Assembly (NCBI RefSeq): GCF_030766935.1
Contig: NZ_JASERL010000004.1
Location: 620,001-684,000, forward strand
Length of the DNA: 64,000 bases
Direction of reading: 5' to 3'
DNA from: Streptomyces sp. KL109B
Lineage (GTDB): Bacteria; Actinomycetota; Actinomycetes; Streptomycetales; Streptomycetaceae
Part shown: positions 24,140 to 32,941 of the stretch, one piece after another
Numbering within the stretch: position 1 is the first letter of the stretch
Layout of the letters: each line of letters opens with the position of its first letter
The notes under the pieces: generated by a model
What the model was told of the DNA's origin: nothing
Database searches by the model: none
The model's input: only the letters and a program-made list of their open reading frames with translations
Program-made: the position numbers and the translations under genes

Positions 24140-25510
24140 TCACACCTCGGCGTAGCTGAGCTGCGGCTTCGCCTCGGCCGCGGAGCTCGCGACGGTGCGC
24201 GAAGCGGAGCGGCGAAGGTATACGGCCCAGGTCACCGCGAAGCACACGGCGTAGAAGGCGAGGAAGGCGACGAAGGCCCCGGTGCCGGTGCCCGCCGTCT
24301 GGAAGGACTGCCGGAACGCGAGGTTGATGCCGAGCCCGCCGAGCGCGCCGACGGCGCCGATGAGCCCCATGGAGGCGCCGGACAGGCGTCGCCCGTACGC
24401 GGCGGCCTCCTCGCCGGTGAGCCCCTTGGCGAGGGCCTTCGCCTGGAAGATGCCGGGGATCATCTTGTACGTGGACCCGTTGCCGAGCCCGCTGAGCACG
24501 AACAGGGCGATGAACGCGACGGTGAACAGGGCGAGGGACTTCTCGACCGACGCCAGGGTCACGACACCCGTGGCGACGGCCATGCCGACGAAGTTCCACA
24601 GCGTGATGCGCGCGCCGCCGTACCGGTCGGCGAGCTTTCCGCCGACGGGCCGGATGAGGGAGCCGAGCAGCGGCCCGATGAACGTGACTCCGGCCGCCTG
24701 GAGCGGCGTACGCCCGAACTGGGTCTGGAGGACGAGCCCGAAGGCGAACGAGTAGCCGATGAAGGAGCCGAAGGTGCCTACGTAGAGGAACGACATAATC
24801 CACGTGTGGGCGTCCCGCACGGCCTCCTTCGCGGCCCCGGTGTCGTTCTTCACGGACGCCAGGTTGTCCATGAACAGCGCCGAACAGACGGCCGCGACCA
24901 CGATCAGCGGAATGTAGATCCCGAGCAGCACGCGCGGTCCGCCGCTCGCGCCGATCACGGCGAGCGCGACGAGTTGCACGACGGGTACGCCGATGTTGCC
25001 GCCGCCCGCGTTCAGGCCGAGCGCCCACCCCTTCTTACGAAGGGGGAAGAAGGAGTTGATGTTCGTCATGGAGGAGGCGAAGTTGCCGCCGCCGACGCCG
25101 GTGAGCGCCGCGCACCACATGAAGGTGGTGTACGAGGTGCCGGGCTCCATGACCACGAACGCGGCGATCGACGGGACGAGCAGCATGCTCGCCGACATGA
25201 TCGTCCAGTTGCGGCCGCCGAAGACGGCGACGGCGAACGTGTAGGGCACGCGCGCGAAGGCGCCGACCAGTGTCGCCATGGACACGAGGAAGAACTTCCC
25301 CGCCGGGTCGATCCCGTACTCGGGGCCCATGAAGAGGACCATCACCGACCACAGGGTCCAGATGGAGAACCCGATGTGCTCGGACAGGATGGAGAAGGCG
25401 AGGTTGCGCCGGGCCACTTTGGCGCCCGTCTCCTCCCAGAACACTTCGTCCTCGGGATCCCACCGCTCGATCCACTTCCGGCTCCGGGTCTGCTCCTTGG
25501 GGCCAGGCAT
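24140..25510 (-). CDS. narK: nitrate/nitrite transporter, MFS
   Basis: Nitrate/nitrite porter of the NNP family (456 aa, 12 helices). Signature segments are GVGGGNFASSMTNINSFFPLRKKG in the first half, followed by ALGLNAGGGNIGVPVVQ, and the second-half motif GLGNGSTYKMIPGIFQAKA. GAFARVPYTFAVAVFGGRN contributes a conserved substrate-site Arg. It may import nitrate or export nitrite. The ATG at 25510 (MPGPKEQTRS) is used. A good GlnR-box candidate lies 77-92 bp upstream, and NnaR is encoded next, which fits nitrogen control. Confidence 0.9.
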   Translation of the reverse strand: MPGPKEQTRSRKWIERWDPEDEVFWEETGAKVARRNLAFSILSEHIGFSIWTLWSVMVLFMGPEYGIDPAGKFFLVSMATLVGAFARVPYTFAVAVFGGRNWTIMSASMLLVPSIAAFVVMEPGTSYTTFMWCAALTGVGGGNFASSMTNINSFFPLRKKGWALGLNAGGGNIGVPVVQLVALAVIGASGGPRVLLGIYIPLIVVAAVCSALFMDNLASVKNDTGAAKEAVRDAHTWIMSFLYVGTFGSFIGYSFAFGLVLQTQFGRTPLQAAGVTFIGPLLGSLIRPVGGKLADRYGGARITLWNFVGMAVATGVVTLASVEKSLALFTVAFIALFVLSGLGNGSTYKMIPGIFQAKALAKGLTGEEAAAYGRRLSGASMGLIGAVGALGGLGINLAFRQSFQTAGTGTGAFVAFLAFYAVCFAVTWAVYLRRSASRTVASSAAEAKPQLSYAEV

Positions 25511-25586
25511 CGCACGCCTCCAGGTCACGGTTCGCCACTGACGTTCCCGAAGGTAGGGAGGCGGGATTTCCGGTTCGTGGCCCGAA

Positions 25587-25602
25587 GTGACCACTGGGGA
25601 AC
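25587..25602. promoter_or_regulatory. candidate GlnR box upstream of narK
   Basis: GTGAC-CACTGG-GGAAC matches the published GlnR half-site pair gTnAc-n6-GaAAc at 9 of 10 box positions. It lies between narK and the LysR stop, at a promoter-compatible distance from the narK ATG. Confidence 0.5.
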
Positions 25603-25609
25603 TTTGCTC

Positions 25610-26635
25610 TCACCTGGCGGGGCGTACGGGGGTGAGGCCGGTCGGCGAGTCCGTCATGACGCGGGCGTCCATGACCCGTGCGTCCGCGTCCGGCAGCCAC
25701 CCGTCCGCGGGCCGCTCCAGCCACCCGTCCTCCGCCGCGAGCGCCGCCGCCGCGGCCCGCAGCGCGTCGATCCCCGGATGCCCGCGCCCCTTGCGCCACA
25801 CCAGCGACACCGGCGACAGCGGCACCGGGTCGACGAGCGGCCGCAGCACCGAACCCGGCATGCCCGGAAAGTCGATCCCCGTGAGCACCGGGTTCCGGTA
25901 CTTGGTCATGATCCGGCGGAACTCCTCCTTGCCGACGGCGAGCGGCGCGGGCGGCGCGACACGGATGCCCCGGCCCTCGAACAGCAGCCGGGCGAGGTCG
26001 GTCCACTCGGGCGTACGGGGATTGCCCGCGCCCGCGTAGACCGACTCACCGGCGAGGCGGCCGAGCGGGACGGCGTCGAGGTCCGCGAGCGGGTGGTCCT
26101 CGGGCAGCAGCACCGCCATCGGCTCGTAGCGCACCGGCTGCTGGTCGAGGCGGGCGCGCACGGCCGCGTCGAGCCCGGCGAACCGGCCGAAGGACACGTC
26201 GAGGCGCCCCGCGAGGAGTTCGGCGGCGGCGAAGGTGAGCCCGGACTCGTAGCGGGCCATCAGCTCCTGCTGCGGGGCGAGTTCGCGGGCCCGCGCCAGC
26301 ACCCGCTCGTGCACGAGCCCCGGGCTGTTGACGTCGACGAGCAGCGGCCGGCCGGTGACGGCGTCGGGCCCGGCGAAGGCCGCGAGCAGCTCGTCCTGCG
26401 CCTCGATCGCGCGCCGCGCGTACGGCAGCAGCCGGGCCCCGTCCGCCGTGAGCGTCACCTGGCGTGTGGTGCGGCCGAACAGCTCGGCGCCCAACTCCCG
26501 CTCCAGGCGCCGGATGTCGCGGCTGAGCGCCTGCTGGGCGACGTACAGGCGGGCGGCGGCGCGGGTGAAGTGCAGCTCGTCGGCGACGGCGAGGAAGGCG
26601 CGCAACAGGCGTGGGTCGACGTTCGCTGGGGACAT
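25610..26635 (-). CDS. LysR family transcriptional regulator
   Basis: LysR-type regulator (341 aa, longer than the usual 300). Winged HTH at about 8-66: LLRAFLAVADELHFTRAAARLYVAQQALSRDIRRLERELG, then FGRTTRQVTLTADGARLL. The effector-binding domain (about 92-295) has PQQELMARYESGLTFAAAELLAGRLDVSFG. A C-terminal tail of about 40 residues after the domain is atypical. It is divergent from an MFS gene 54 bp away, the likely target. No metabolic clue to the inducer. Confidence 0.87.
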   Translation of the reverse strand: MSPANVDPRLLRAFLAVADELHFTRAAARLYVAQQALSRDIRRLERELGAELFGRTTRQVTLTADGARLLPYARRAIEAQDELLAAFAGPDAVTGRPLLVDVNSPGLVHERVLARARELAPQQELMARYESGLTFAAAELLAGRLDVSFGRFAGLDAAVRARLDQQPVRYEPMAVLLPEDHPLADLDAVPLGRLAGESVYAGAGNPRTPEWTDLARLLFEGRGIRVAPPAPLAVGKEEFRRIMTKYRNPVLTGIDFPGMPGSVLRPLVDPVPLSPVSLVWRKGRGHPGIDALRAAAAALAAEDGWLERPADGWLPDADARVMDARVMTDSPTGLTPVRPAR

Positions 26636-26688
26636 CCGGCGAACTTACAACGCGGGTGTGTGAATCGGTACCGAGTAGGTGTTGGACC

Positions 26689-27927
26689 ATGGACGTGACC
26701 AGCGGCGACGCTCATGGCATGTCCACCGCCACCGCCTACACCCGCCTGTTCACCGTCCCCGGCGCCCGCGCCTTCACCCTCGGCAACCTCATCGCCCGCT
26801 TCCCGCAAGGGATGTTCAGCATCAGCGCCGTGATCATGATCTCCGGTTCGCGCGGCTCGTACGCGCTCGCGGGCGCCGTCACCGCCACGGGGCTCGTCGC
26901 CAACGCGCTCGTCGGCCCGTGGACGGCCCGCCTCGTGGACCGCCACGGGCAGGCGCGGATCGCGGTCCCCGCGACCCTCGTATCGGCCTGCGGCTCGCTC
27001 GCACTGCTGCTGTGCGTGCACTTCGGTGCGCCCAACTGGACGCTTTTCGCCGCTTACTTGGCGTCCGCGACGACCCCCAACACGGGCGGCCTGTCCCGGG
27101 CCCGCTGGGCGCACCTGCTGAAGGAGACCCCGGACGACCTGCACACGGCGAACTCCTTCGAGCAGGCGGCGGACGAGCTGTGCTACATGCTCGGCCCGGT
27201 CGTGGCCGCCTTCCTGTGCGGCTCGCTCTTCCAGGAGGCCGGCACCCTGATCAGCGCCGTCCTCATGGTGACCGGCGTACTCATCTTCGCCGCGCAACGC
27301 GCGACGGAACCGCCTCCCCACGCGCGTACGAAGGCGACGAGAACGCCGCTACGCGCGCGTGGCATGCCGCCCCTGCTGCTCGCCTTCCTCGCCACGGGCG
27401 GCATCTTCGGCTCCCTGGAGGTCGTCACCGTCGCCTTCGCCGACGCGCAGGGCCACAAGGTGTGGGCGGGCGGCATCCTGGCGCTCCAGGCGGCGGGCTC
27501 CTGCGCGGCGGGCCTGCTCTACGGGGCGTGGAAACCGTCGGGCCCGGCGGCCCGCCGCCATCCGCTGTGCGTGGCGGCGATGGCGGCCCTGATGACGCTG
27601 CCGCTGCTCGCGGCCTCGCTCACGGGCTCCTTGTACGTTCTCGGGGGCGCGCTCCTGGTCGCGGGCATGGCGACGGCGCCGACGATGGTGACGGGCATGA
27701 CCCTGGTCCAACAACGTACGCCCGATGGCCAGTTGAACGAGGGCATGACGCTCGCCGTGACCGGCATCCTCACCGGCATCGCGACCGGCTCGGCCACGGG
27801 CGGCGCCGCGGTGGAGCACTGGGGCCCCACCGCGGCGTACACGGTCCCGGTCACGGCGGCGACGTGCGCGCTGCTCCTCGCGCTGTACGCCTACGTACGG
27901 TCCGGCCGCCCGCGGGTCAGCACGTGA
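26689..27927 (+). CDS. MFS transporter
   Basis: Twelve-helix major facilitator (412 aa). The N-terminal part reads PGARAFTLGNLIARFPQGMFSISAVIMISG, and the loop 2-3 motif is ARLVDRHGQARI. The helix 5 region, ADELCYMLGPVVAAFLCGSLFQEAG, suits an efflux-type MFS. A long central hydrophilic loop (RATEPPPHARTKATRTPLRARG) separates the halves. Two ATGs are possible (26689 and 26719, MSTATAYTRLF); neither has a strong ribosome site. Divergent from the LysR gene, so probably regulated by it. It overlaps the convergent carboxypeptidase gene by 11 bp. Confidence 0.85.
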   Translation: MDVTSGDAHGMSTATAYTRLFTVPGARAFTLGNLIARFPQGMFSISAVIMISGSRGSYALAGAVTATGLVANALVGPWTARLVDRHGQARIAVPATLVSACGSLALLLCVHFGAPNWTLFAAYLASATTPNTGGLSRARWAHLLKETPDDLHTANSFEQAADELCYMLGPVVAAFLCGSLFQEAGTLISAVLMVTGVLIFAAQRATEPPPHARTKATRTPLRARGMPPLLLAFLATGGIFGSLEVVTVAFADAQGHKVWAGGILALQAAGSCAAGLLYGAWKPSGPAARRHPLCVAAMAALMTLPLLAASLTGSLYVLGGALLVAGMATAPTMVTGMTLVQQRTPDGQLNEGMTLAVTGILTGIATGSATGGAAVEHWGPTAAYTVPVTAATCALLLALYAYVRSGRPRVST

Positions 27928-29518
27928 CCGGCTTGCGCCACGAGCACTCCAGGTCGCCGTCCCGCTCGGCGGCCGGGACGGCGCGTGTGGACTTCGGCGC
28001 GACGGCCGCCGCCTCCTTGGAGGTGGACTTCGCGAGGGTCACGACGATGGCGTCCTCAAGGGGCTTCACGGAGTCCACGAGGTAGTTGTTCTGGACGATG
28101 CTGTAGACGAGCAGCCGCCCGTCGGCGTCCTTCACATAGCCCGACAGCGCGGAGGCCCCGGTCAACGACCCGGTCTTGCCACGGGCGTTGAGGGCGGCCG
28201 GGGTGTCGCACATCCGGCTGCGCAGCGTCCCGCCGACGAACCGGTCGGGATCGCAGGCCACCGGCAGCGACTTGTGCCAGTCGGCGTACCAGGGCTCGTC
28301 CTGTACGGAGATCAGCAGGTCGGCGAGTTGCCTCGCGGCGAAGTTGTCCTTGCGGGAGAGCCCGGAGCCGTCGACCTGCCGCGCCTTGGTGGCGTCGACG
28401 CCCGCGCCCTTCAGGTAGTCGGCGATGGCGTCGATGCCGTCACCCCAACTCCCTGGCTTTCCGGTCGTCTTGAAGCCCATGGCCTTGGTGAGGGACTCGG
28501 CGTGCATGTTGTTGGAGAGCTTCATGAAGGGGATCAGCAGGTCCTTCAGCGGCATGGACTCGTGCGCGGCGAGCCGCTTCGCGCCCGCGGGCGTGGCCCG
28601 CCCCAGCTTGGTGCCCCCGCCGACCTTCACGCCGTGCGCGGCGAGCGCGTCCCGGAACACGGCGGCCGCGTACCCGGTCGGCTCCCACACGGTCACCCAC
28701 TCCTTGGTGGTGTCCCCGCCCACCGGCACGGTGCCGCTCACGGTGATGGTGTTCGTCCCGTGCCGCCGCTCGACGGCGACGCTGTCGTCTCCCCCGGCAC
28801 CGACGGTGGAGGCCTGTACGTCGACGTGGACGTACCGGTTCTTCGGGGTGACGCTGACGGTCGGCTTGTCCCCGGCCTTCGCGCCGGGCTTCACCTCGAC
28901 GATGACGGTCCCGGTGTCGTAGTCGGTATCGGGCGCGACGCTCAGCGCGCTGATCTGGGCGGCGTAGTACGAGGACTCGTCGTCGCCGCCCCAGGTGTCG
29001 CCGATCCGGTGGTCGTCGAAGCGGGTGTCGTCGGCGACGAGCCGCCCGCTCACCCGCTTCACCCCGGCCGCGGCGACCTCGGCGGCGAGCTTGTCGTAGT
29101 CGGCGGCGAGGGTGGTCGGATCGCCGGTACCGCGCAGATACAGGTCCCCGTCGAGCGCCCCGTCGCGCACCCGCCCGGCCGCGAGGACGTCGGTGCCGAA
29201 CCGGTAGTCGGGGCCGAGGACGCCCATGGCGGCGGCGGAGGTGGCGAGCTTCGTGTTGGAGGCGGGCATCAGCCGCCCGGTCGGATTGTGCTGGTACAGG
29301 GTCTCGCCGGTCTTCGCGTCGGCCACGACGACGCTCGCCGCGCCACCCTCCATCCGCGCGTCCCCGAGAATCGTGTCGATGGCCTCCGGCAGCCCGCTCG
29401 GGCTGGAATCGGCGCCGGCCGGTCCGCCCCAGGAAAGTCCGGCGGCGGCCACGACGAGTACGAGGGGCCAGGCCCATCTACGGGTTCTGGAAAGCGAGTT
29501 CCCATCACGTCTACTCAT
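27917..29518 (-). CDS. dac: D-alanyl-D-alanine carboxypeptidase/endopeptidase (PBP4 type, S13)
   Basis: Secreted penicillin-binding protein (533 aa) trimming peptidoglycan stem peptides. A signal peptide (RTRRWAWPLVLVVAAAGLSWGGPAGA) ends near residue 36. Active-site motifs of family S13: SxxK at Ser87-Lys90 (ASNTK), SxN near 333 (LSNNMHAE) and KTG near 447 (RGKTGSLTG). The roughly 200-residue insert between the first two motifs is typical of PBP4-class enzymes. The C-terminal CSWRKPVTC could form a disulphide. The ATG at 29518 gives MSRRDGN. It stands alone, close to the tmRNA terminator. Confidence 0.92.
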   Translation of the reverse strand: MSRRDGNSLSRTRRWAWPLVLVVAAAGLSWGGPAGADSSPSGLPEAIDTILGDARMEGGAASVVVADAKTGETLYQHNPTGRLMPASNTKLATSAAAMGVLGPDYRFGTDVLAAGRVRDGALDGDLYLRGTGDPTTLAADYDKLAAEVAAAGVKRVSGRLVADDTRFDDHRIGDTWGGDDESSYYAAQISALSVAPDTDYDTGTVIVEVKPGAKAGDKPTVSVTPKNRYVHVDVQASTVGAGGDDSVAVERRHGTNTITVSGTVPVGGDTTKEWVTVWEPTGYAAAVFRDALAAHGVKVGGGTKLGRATPAGAKRLAAHESMPLKDLLIPFMKLSNNMHAESLTKAMGFKTTGKPGSWGDGIDAIADYLKGAGVDATKARQVDGSGLSRKDNFAARQLADLLISVQDEPWYADWHKSLPVACDPDRFVGGTLRSRMCDTPAALNARGKTGSLTGASALSGYVKDADGRLLVYSIVQNNYLVDSVKPLEDAIVVTLAKSTSKEAAAVAPKSTRAVPAAERDGDLECSWRKPVTC

Positions 29519-29571
29519 GCCACAGGAGCATCCCGGAACCACAGGGCCCCGCCAAGACCCACTCCACGACA

Positions 29572-29601
29572 AAGGCCCGACTGCGTTCGCAGTCGGGCCT
29601 T
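29572..29601 (-). terminator. ssrA terminator
   Basis: AAGGCCCGACTGCG (29572-29585) and its exact complement (29588-29601) form a 14-bp palindrome; in practice the innermost pairs open as the loop. It is 18 bp past the tmRNA 3' end and 53 bp before the carboxypeptidase start. Confidence 0.8.
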
Positions 29602-29619
29602 GTATCGCATGGGATGAGT

Positions 29620-30004
29620 GGAGATGGCGGGAATCGAACCCGCGTCCAACGGTGCAGCAGCAGGGCTTCTCCGTGTGCAGTTCGCTTCGATTTTCTCGGC
29701 CCCGGTGATCACGCGAACAAGTCGCCGACGGGCCCAGTCACTGTTTGATTTCCCATCGAACCCCGTGACCGGGCTCGATGGTTTAGTTCCCTAGATTATG
29801 CCAGGATCCGGGTCGGGAACATCCCCGGGCTGACACCCTTTTAGGGTCCTTCAGTCACTGCTTATTAGGCAGCGAGGGCGAAGGACTGGGAATCGCGCTT
29901 AGAATTGGCGATTATTGGTTGCGACATATGGTTAACGAGATCATTGCCGCTTCCTCGACACGCTTCCCCTGCTTCGACATCCGCTGTCGAAACCGATCAT
30001 CCCC
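29620..30004 (-). ncRNA. ssrA: transfer-messenger RNA (tmRNA)
   Basis: The 5' end GGGGATGATCGGTTTCGACA (from 30004) and the 3' end GACGCGGGTTCGATTCCCGC plus CATCTCC (to 29620) form the tRNA-Ala-like half. The acceptor GGGGATG/CATCTCC pairs over seven positions with one G-T. The T arm GCGGG-TTCGATT-CCCGC is intact. CCA is not encoded. The body is about 385 nt, with pseudoknot-like complementary blocks between. The resume frame lies at 29909-29865. It rescues ribosomes stalled on broken mRNAs together with SmpB, whose gene begins just upstream. Confidence 0.95.
29865..29909 (-). other. ssrA: tmRNA proteolysis-tag reading frame
   Basis: Inside the tmRNA, GCC AAT TCT AAG then CGC GAT TCC CAG TCC TTC GCC CTC GCT GCC followed by TAA TAA encodes ANSKRDSQSFALAA and two stops. 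The LAA end matches the ClpXP degron of other tmRNA tags. Position 3 is Ser here, where I remember Thr in S. coelicolor. Confidence 0.9.
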
Positions 30005-30123
30005 ATGTTGATTTTTCAAGGTGGATCTTTCGATCCGGCGCCCCTGCGTGAGGAGCAGTGCCATCGTACGTGACCAACGCGCGACGGGGCCAGCGTATTC
30101 CTGACGAACCCCTGGCGGCCGCG

Positions 30124-30684
30124 TCAGCCCATCCGCTCGTTGTTGCGCTGACGCCGCTTCGCCGCCGCGATCGCCCGGTCCGAGTCCCGCCGGTCCTGCT
30201 TCTCGCGCAGCGTCTGCCGCTTGTCGTACTCCTTCTTGCCCTTGGCGAGCGCGATCTCGGCCTTCGCCCGGCCGTCCTTGAAGTAGATCGCCAGGGTCAC
30301 GATCGTGTGACCGGTCTCCTGGGACTTCGACTCCAGCTTGTCGATCTCGTCGCGGTGCAGGAGCAGCTTGCGCTTGCGGCGCACCGCGTGGTTCGTCCAG
30401 GTGCCCTGGTTGTACTCGGGGATGTGGGCGTTGTGCAGCCACGCCTCGCCCCCGTCGATCTGGACGAAGGCGTCGGCCAGGGAGGTACGCCCCTGGCGCA
30501 GCGACTTGACCTCCGTGCCGGTCAGGACGATGCCGGCCTCGTAGGTGTCCATGATCAAGTAGTCGTGGCGCGCCTTCTTGTTCTGCGCGACCATCTTGCG
30601 CTTGCCGTCCTTCTTGTCGGACGACGCCCCCTTCTTGCCCTGCTTGGGCTGGGACTCCTTCGGTACATACATTGCCTTGGCCAT
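30124..30684 (-). CDS. smpB: SsrA-binding protein
   Basis: tmRNA partner in trans-translation (186 aa). The OB-fold core reads KMVAQNKKARHDYLIMDTYEAGIVLTGTEVKSLRQGRTSLADAFVQIDGGEAWLHNAHIPEY in consecutive segments, and the C-terminal helix AEIALAKGKKEYDKRQTLREKQ inserts in the mRNA channel. Three in-frame ATGs compete (30696, 30684, 30672); no strong ribosome site decides. From memory, related species start at the third (MYVPKE). It lies 119 bp upstream of ssrA, the usual arrangement, with the S41 protease gene upstream. Confidence 0.92.
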   Translation of the reverse strand: MAKAMYVPKESQPKQGKKGASSDKKDGKRKMVAQNKKARHDYLIMDTYEAGIVLTGTEVKSLRQGRTSLADAFVQIDGGEAWLHNAHIPEYNQGTWTNHAVRRKRKLLLHRDEIDKLESKSQETGHTIVTLAIYFKDGRAKAEIALAKGKKEYDKRQTLREKQDRRDSDRAIAAAKRRQRNNERMG

Positions 30685-30703
30685 AGTGCTGGCCATTTTC
30701 GCA

Positions 30704-31876
30704 CTAAGAGGGGTCCCCGAGGCCAGTCAATACTGTCTCCGCCCTGCGCAGGGTGTCCGCCTCGGTCTCCAGGTCCGGGGTGATGCCGCGGCCGTCGACG
30801 GTGCGGCCCGACGGGGTGCGGTAGTGCCCGACGGTCAGCTCCGCCACGGAGCCGTCGGGGAGCCGGCTCGGCATCTGGACCGAGCCCTTGCCGAAGGTCC
30901 TGGAGCCCACGACGACCGCGCGGCCGCGGTCCTGGAGGGCGCCGGTCAGCAGTTCGGCCGCGCTCATCGTCCCGCTGTCGACGAGCACGACCACCGGTCT
31001 GGACGTGTCGGCGCCCCGCTGCGCGTGCAGCGCCCGCTGCGCCCCGCGCACGTCGTACGTCGCCACGAGCCCGCCGTCGAGGAACGCGGAGGCCGCCCTG
31101 ACCGCCTCGGTGACCAGGCCGCCGGAGTTGCCCCTCAGGTCGAGGACGACGCCCGCGCGCGCGGGTGCCGCGCCGACCTCCGTACGCACCTGGTCGCCGA
31201 CGCCCTTGCTGAAGGCGCTGACCTTCACGAGCGTCGCCCCGTCGGGGAGCCGGGTGGAGGTGACGGCGTCGGTCGAGAGGTTGGCGCGGCGCAGCGTCTC
31301 GCTCCACGCGCGCGTGCCGCGCTGCAGGCCCACGTGGACGGAGGTGCCCGCGTACTTGCCGCGCAGCAGCGCGAGGACCTCGGTGACGGGACGGCCGGTG
31401 ACCGGGTCGCCGTCGACGGCCGCGATCCGGTCGCCCGCGCGGATGCCGGCGAGCTGCGCGGGCGAGCCGTCCCTGACCTTGGTGACCTTGACCTGCCCTT
31501 CGGCGGTGCGGCGGGCCCGCAGGCCGATGCCGGTGTACTCGCCGTCCAGGGACTGCTCGAACTCCTCGTACTCGCCCGGCGAGTAGACGGCGCCCCAGCG
31601 GTCCCCGCTGCGGCTGACCGCGTCCTCTGCGGCCTTCGTGGGCGATTTCCCGTCGGCCATCGCCTCGGCCGCCGCGTCCCGCGGGTCGGCGCCCTCGGCG
31701 AGCGGCTTCTCGTGGGCGGCGACCAGCGAACCGTCCGCCTTCCCGGCGGCTTTCCCGTCCACCTCGGGCCAGGAGCCGGTCGCGGCGCCCGCCGCGAGGA
31801 CCGTCACGAAGATCAATGTCAGGCTCGCCCCGCGGCCGATGCGGCGGGGCCGGGAGAAGGCGTCCGGACCTGACAT
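30704..31876 (-). CDS. S41 family C-terminal processing peptidase (CtpA-like)
   Basis: Tail-specific serine protease (390 aa) outside the membrane. An N-terminal anchor or signal helix (GASLTLIFVTVLAAGAATGSW, about 16-36) is followed by a short helical segment, a PDZ domain (about 112-190: GEYTGIGLRARRTAEG and IRAGDRIAAVDGDPV) and the S41 domain. The catalytic dyad is Ser305 (DSGTMSAAE) and Lys330 (FGKGSVQMPS). RGNSGGLV is the conserved oxyanion segment. It lies between ftsX and smpB with its own upstream terminator at 31897-31937, so it probably has its own promoter. Confidence 0.92.
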   Translation of the reverse strand: MSGPDAFSRPRRIGRGASLTLIFVTVLAAGAATGSWPEVDGKAAGKADGSLVAAHEKPLAEGADPRDAAAEAMADGKSPTKAAEDAVSRSGDRWGAVYSPGEYEEFEQSLDGEYTGIGLRARRTAEGQVKVTKVRDGSPAQLAGIRAGDRIAAVDGDPVTGRPVTEVLALLRGKYAGTSVHVGLQRGTRAWSETLRRANLSTDAVTSTRLPDGATLVKVSAFSKGVGDQVRTEVGAAPARAGVVLDLRGNSGGLVTEAVRAASAFLDGGLVATYDVRGAQRALHAQRGADTSRPVVVLVDSGTMSAAELLTGALQDRGRAVVVGSRTFGKGSVQMPSRLPDGSVAELTVGHYRTPSGRTVDGRGITPDLETEADTLRRAETVLTGLGDPS

Positions 31877-31896
31877 GTCGGTGAGTCTAGGACAAC

Positions 31897-31937
31897 ACAG
31901 GGCGTCGTACGGGTTGTTGACCCGTACGACGCCCTGT
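31897..31937 (-). terminator. ftsEX terminator, 18-bp perfect stem
   Basis: ACAGGGCGTCGTACGGGT (31897-31914), loop TGTTG, exact complement at 31920-31937. It sits 18 bp downstream of the ftsX stop and 21 bp before the protease ATG. Confidence 0.85.
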
Positions 31938-31954
31938 GGCGCGAAGGACTCTTG

Positions 31955-32872
31955 TCACACCTTGAGGTACTTGCGCAACGCGACGAACGCGGCGAGCGCC
32001 GGCATCAGCACGCTCACGGCGAGGATCAGCGGCAGCTTCGTCAACACCGAGTCCCAGCCGATGAAGTTGATGAGCTGCAGCTTGTCGGAGAGGGCCACGC
32101 CGTTGTCGATCACGAAGTACTGGCCGGCCGCGAGGAACACACAGGCGATGCCGCCGCCGATGAGCCCGGCGACCGCGGCCTCCATGATGAACGGCGCCTG
32201 GATGTAGAACCCGGACGCGCCGACGAGCCGCATGATGCCGGTCTCCCTGCGGCGGCTGAACGCGGACACCCGCACGGTGTTCACGATCAGCAGCAGCGCC
32301 ACGACGAGCATCACCGCCATCACGGCGCCCGCCGCCCAGTTGAGGTAGCCGAGCAGCCGGAAGAGGTTGTCGAGCACGCCCTTCTGGTCCTGCACGGACT
32401 GCACGCCGGGCCGCCCGTTGAACGCCGTCGCGATGACGTCGTACTTCTCCGGGTTCTTCAGCTTGATCCGGTACGACTCCTGGAGCTGGTCCGGCGTCAG
32501 CGAGCTGGCCAGCGGGGAGTCGCCGAACTGCTCCTTGTAGTGCTTGTACGCCTGGTCCTGCGATTCGTGCGCCACCTTGTCGACGACGGGCAGCTTCTGG
32601 AGGTCGGCGAGGATGTCCTTCTTCTGCTCGGTCGTGACCGGGCCCTTGGCGCAGTTCGGGTCGGAGTCGGCGTCCCCCTTGTTGCACAGGAAGATCGAGA
32701 CGTTGACCTTGTCGTACCAGTAGCCCTTCATCTGGTTGACCTGGTCGCTCATGAGCAGCGAGCCGCCGAACAGGGCGAGCGAGAGGGCAACCGAGATGAT
32801 CACGGCGAAGGTCATCGTGAGATTGCGGCGGAGTCCTACGCCGATCTCCGACAGAACGAATTGGGCACGCAT
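31955..32872 (-). CDS. ftsX: cell division membrane protein FtsX
   Basis: Permease-like partner of FtsE (305 aa). The cytoplasmic N-terminus MRAQFVLSEIGVGLRRNLTM precedes helix 1 (TFAVIISVALSLALFGGSLLM). An extracellular domain (about 45-170) with two Cys (IFLCNKGDADSDPNCAKG) probably forms a disulphide. Then come three helices with NTVRVSAFSRRRETGIMRLVGASGFYIQAPFIMEA. In actinobacteria FtsEX activates extracellular peptidoglycan hydrolases such as RipC-type enzymes (family knowledge). The gene follows ftsE by 69 bp in an operon. Confidence 0.95.
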   Translation of the reverse strand: MRAQFVLSEIGVGLRRNLTMTFAVIISVALSLALFGGSLLMSDQVNQMKGYWYDKVNVSIFLCNKGDADSDPNCAKGPVTTEQKKDILADLQKLPVVDKVAHESQDQAYKHYKEQFGDSPLASSLTPDQLQESYRIKLKNPEKYDVIATAFNGRPGVQSVQDQKGVLDNLFRLLGYLNWAAGAVMAVMLVVALLLIVNTVRVSAFSRRRETGIMRLVGASGFYIQAPFIMEAAVAGLIGGGIACVFLAAGQYFVIDNGVALSDKLQLINFIGWDSVLTKLPLILAVSVLMPALAAFVALRKYLKV

Positions 32873-32941
32873 AGCGTCACTAACGCCTTTCGCAGCTTTC
32901 TTTGCTCGGTACTTCTCGGTACTTCTCGCGGTCTGTGGTTC

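Noticed and set aside
29620..30004. tmRNA or tRNA-like gene as attachment site of an integrated element
   Set aside because: No integrase, excisionase or flanking direct repeat of the 3' end was seen near either gene.
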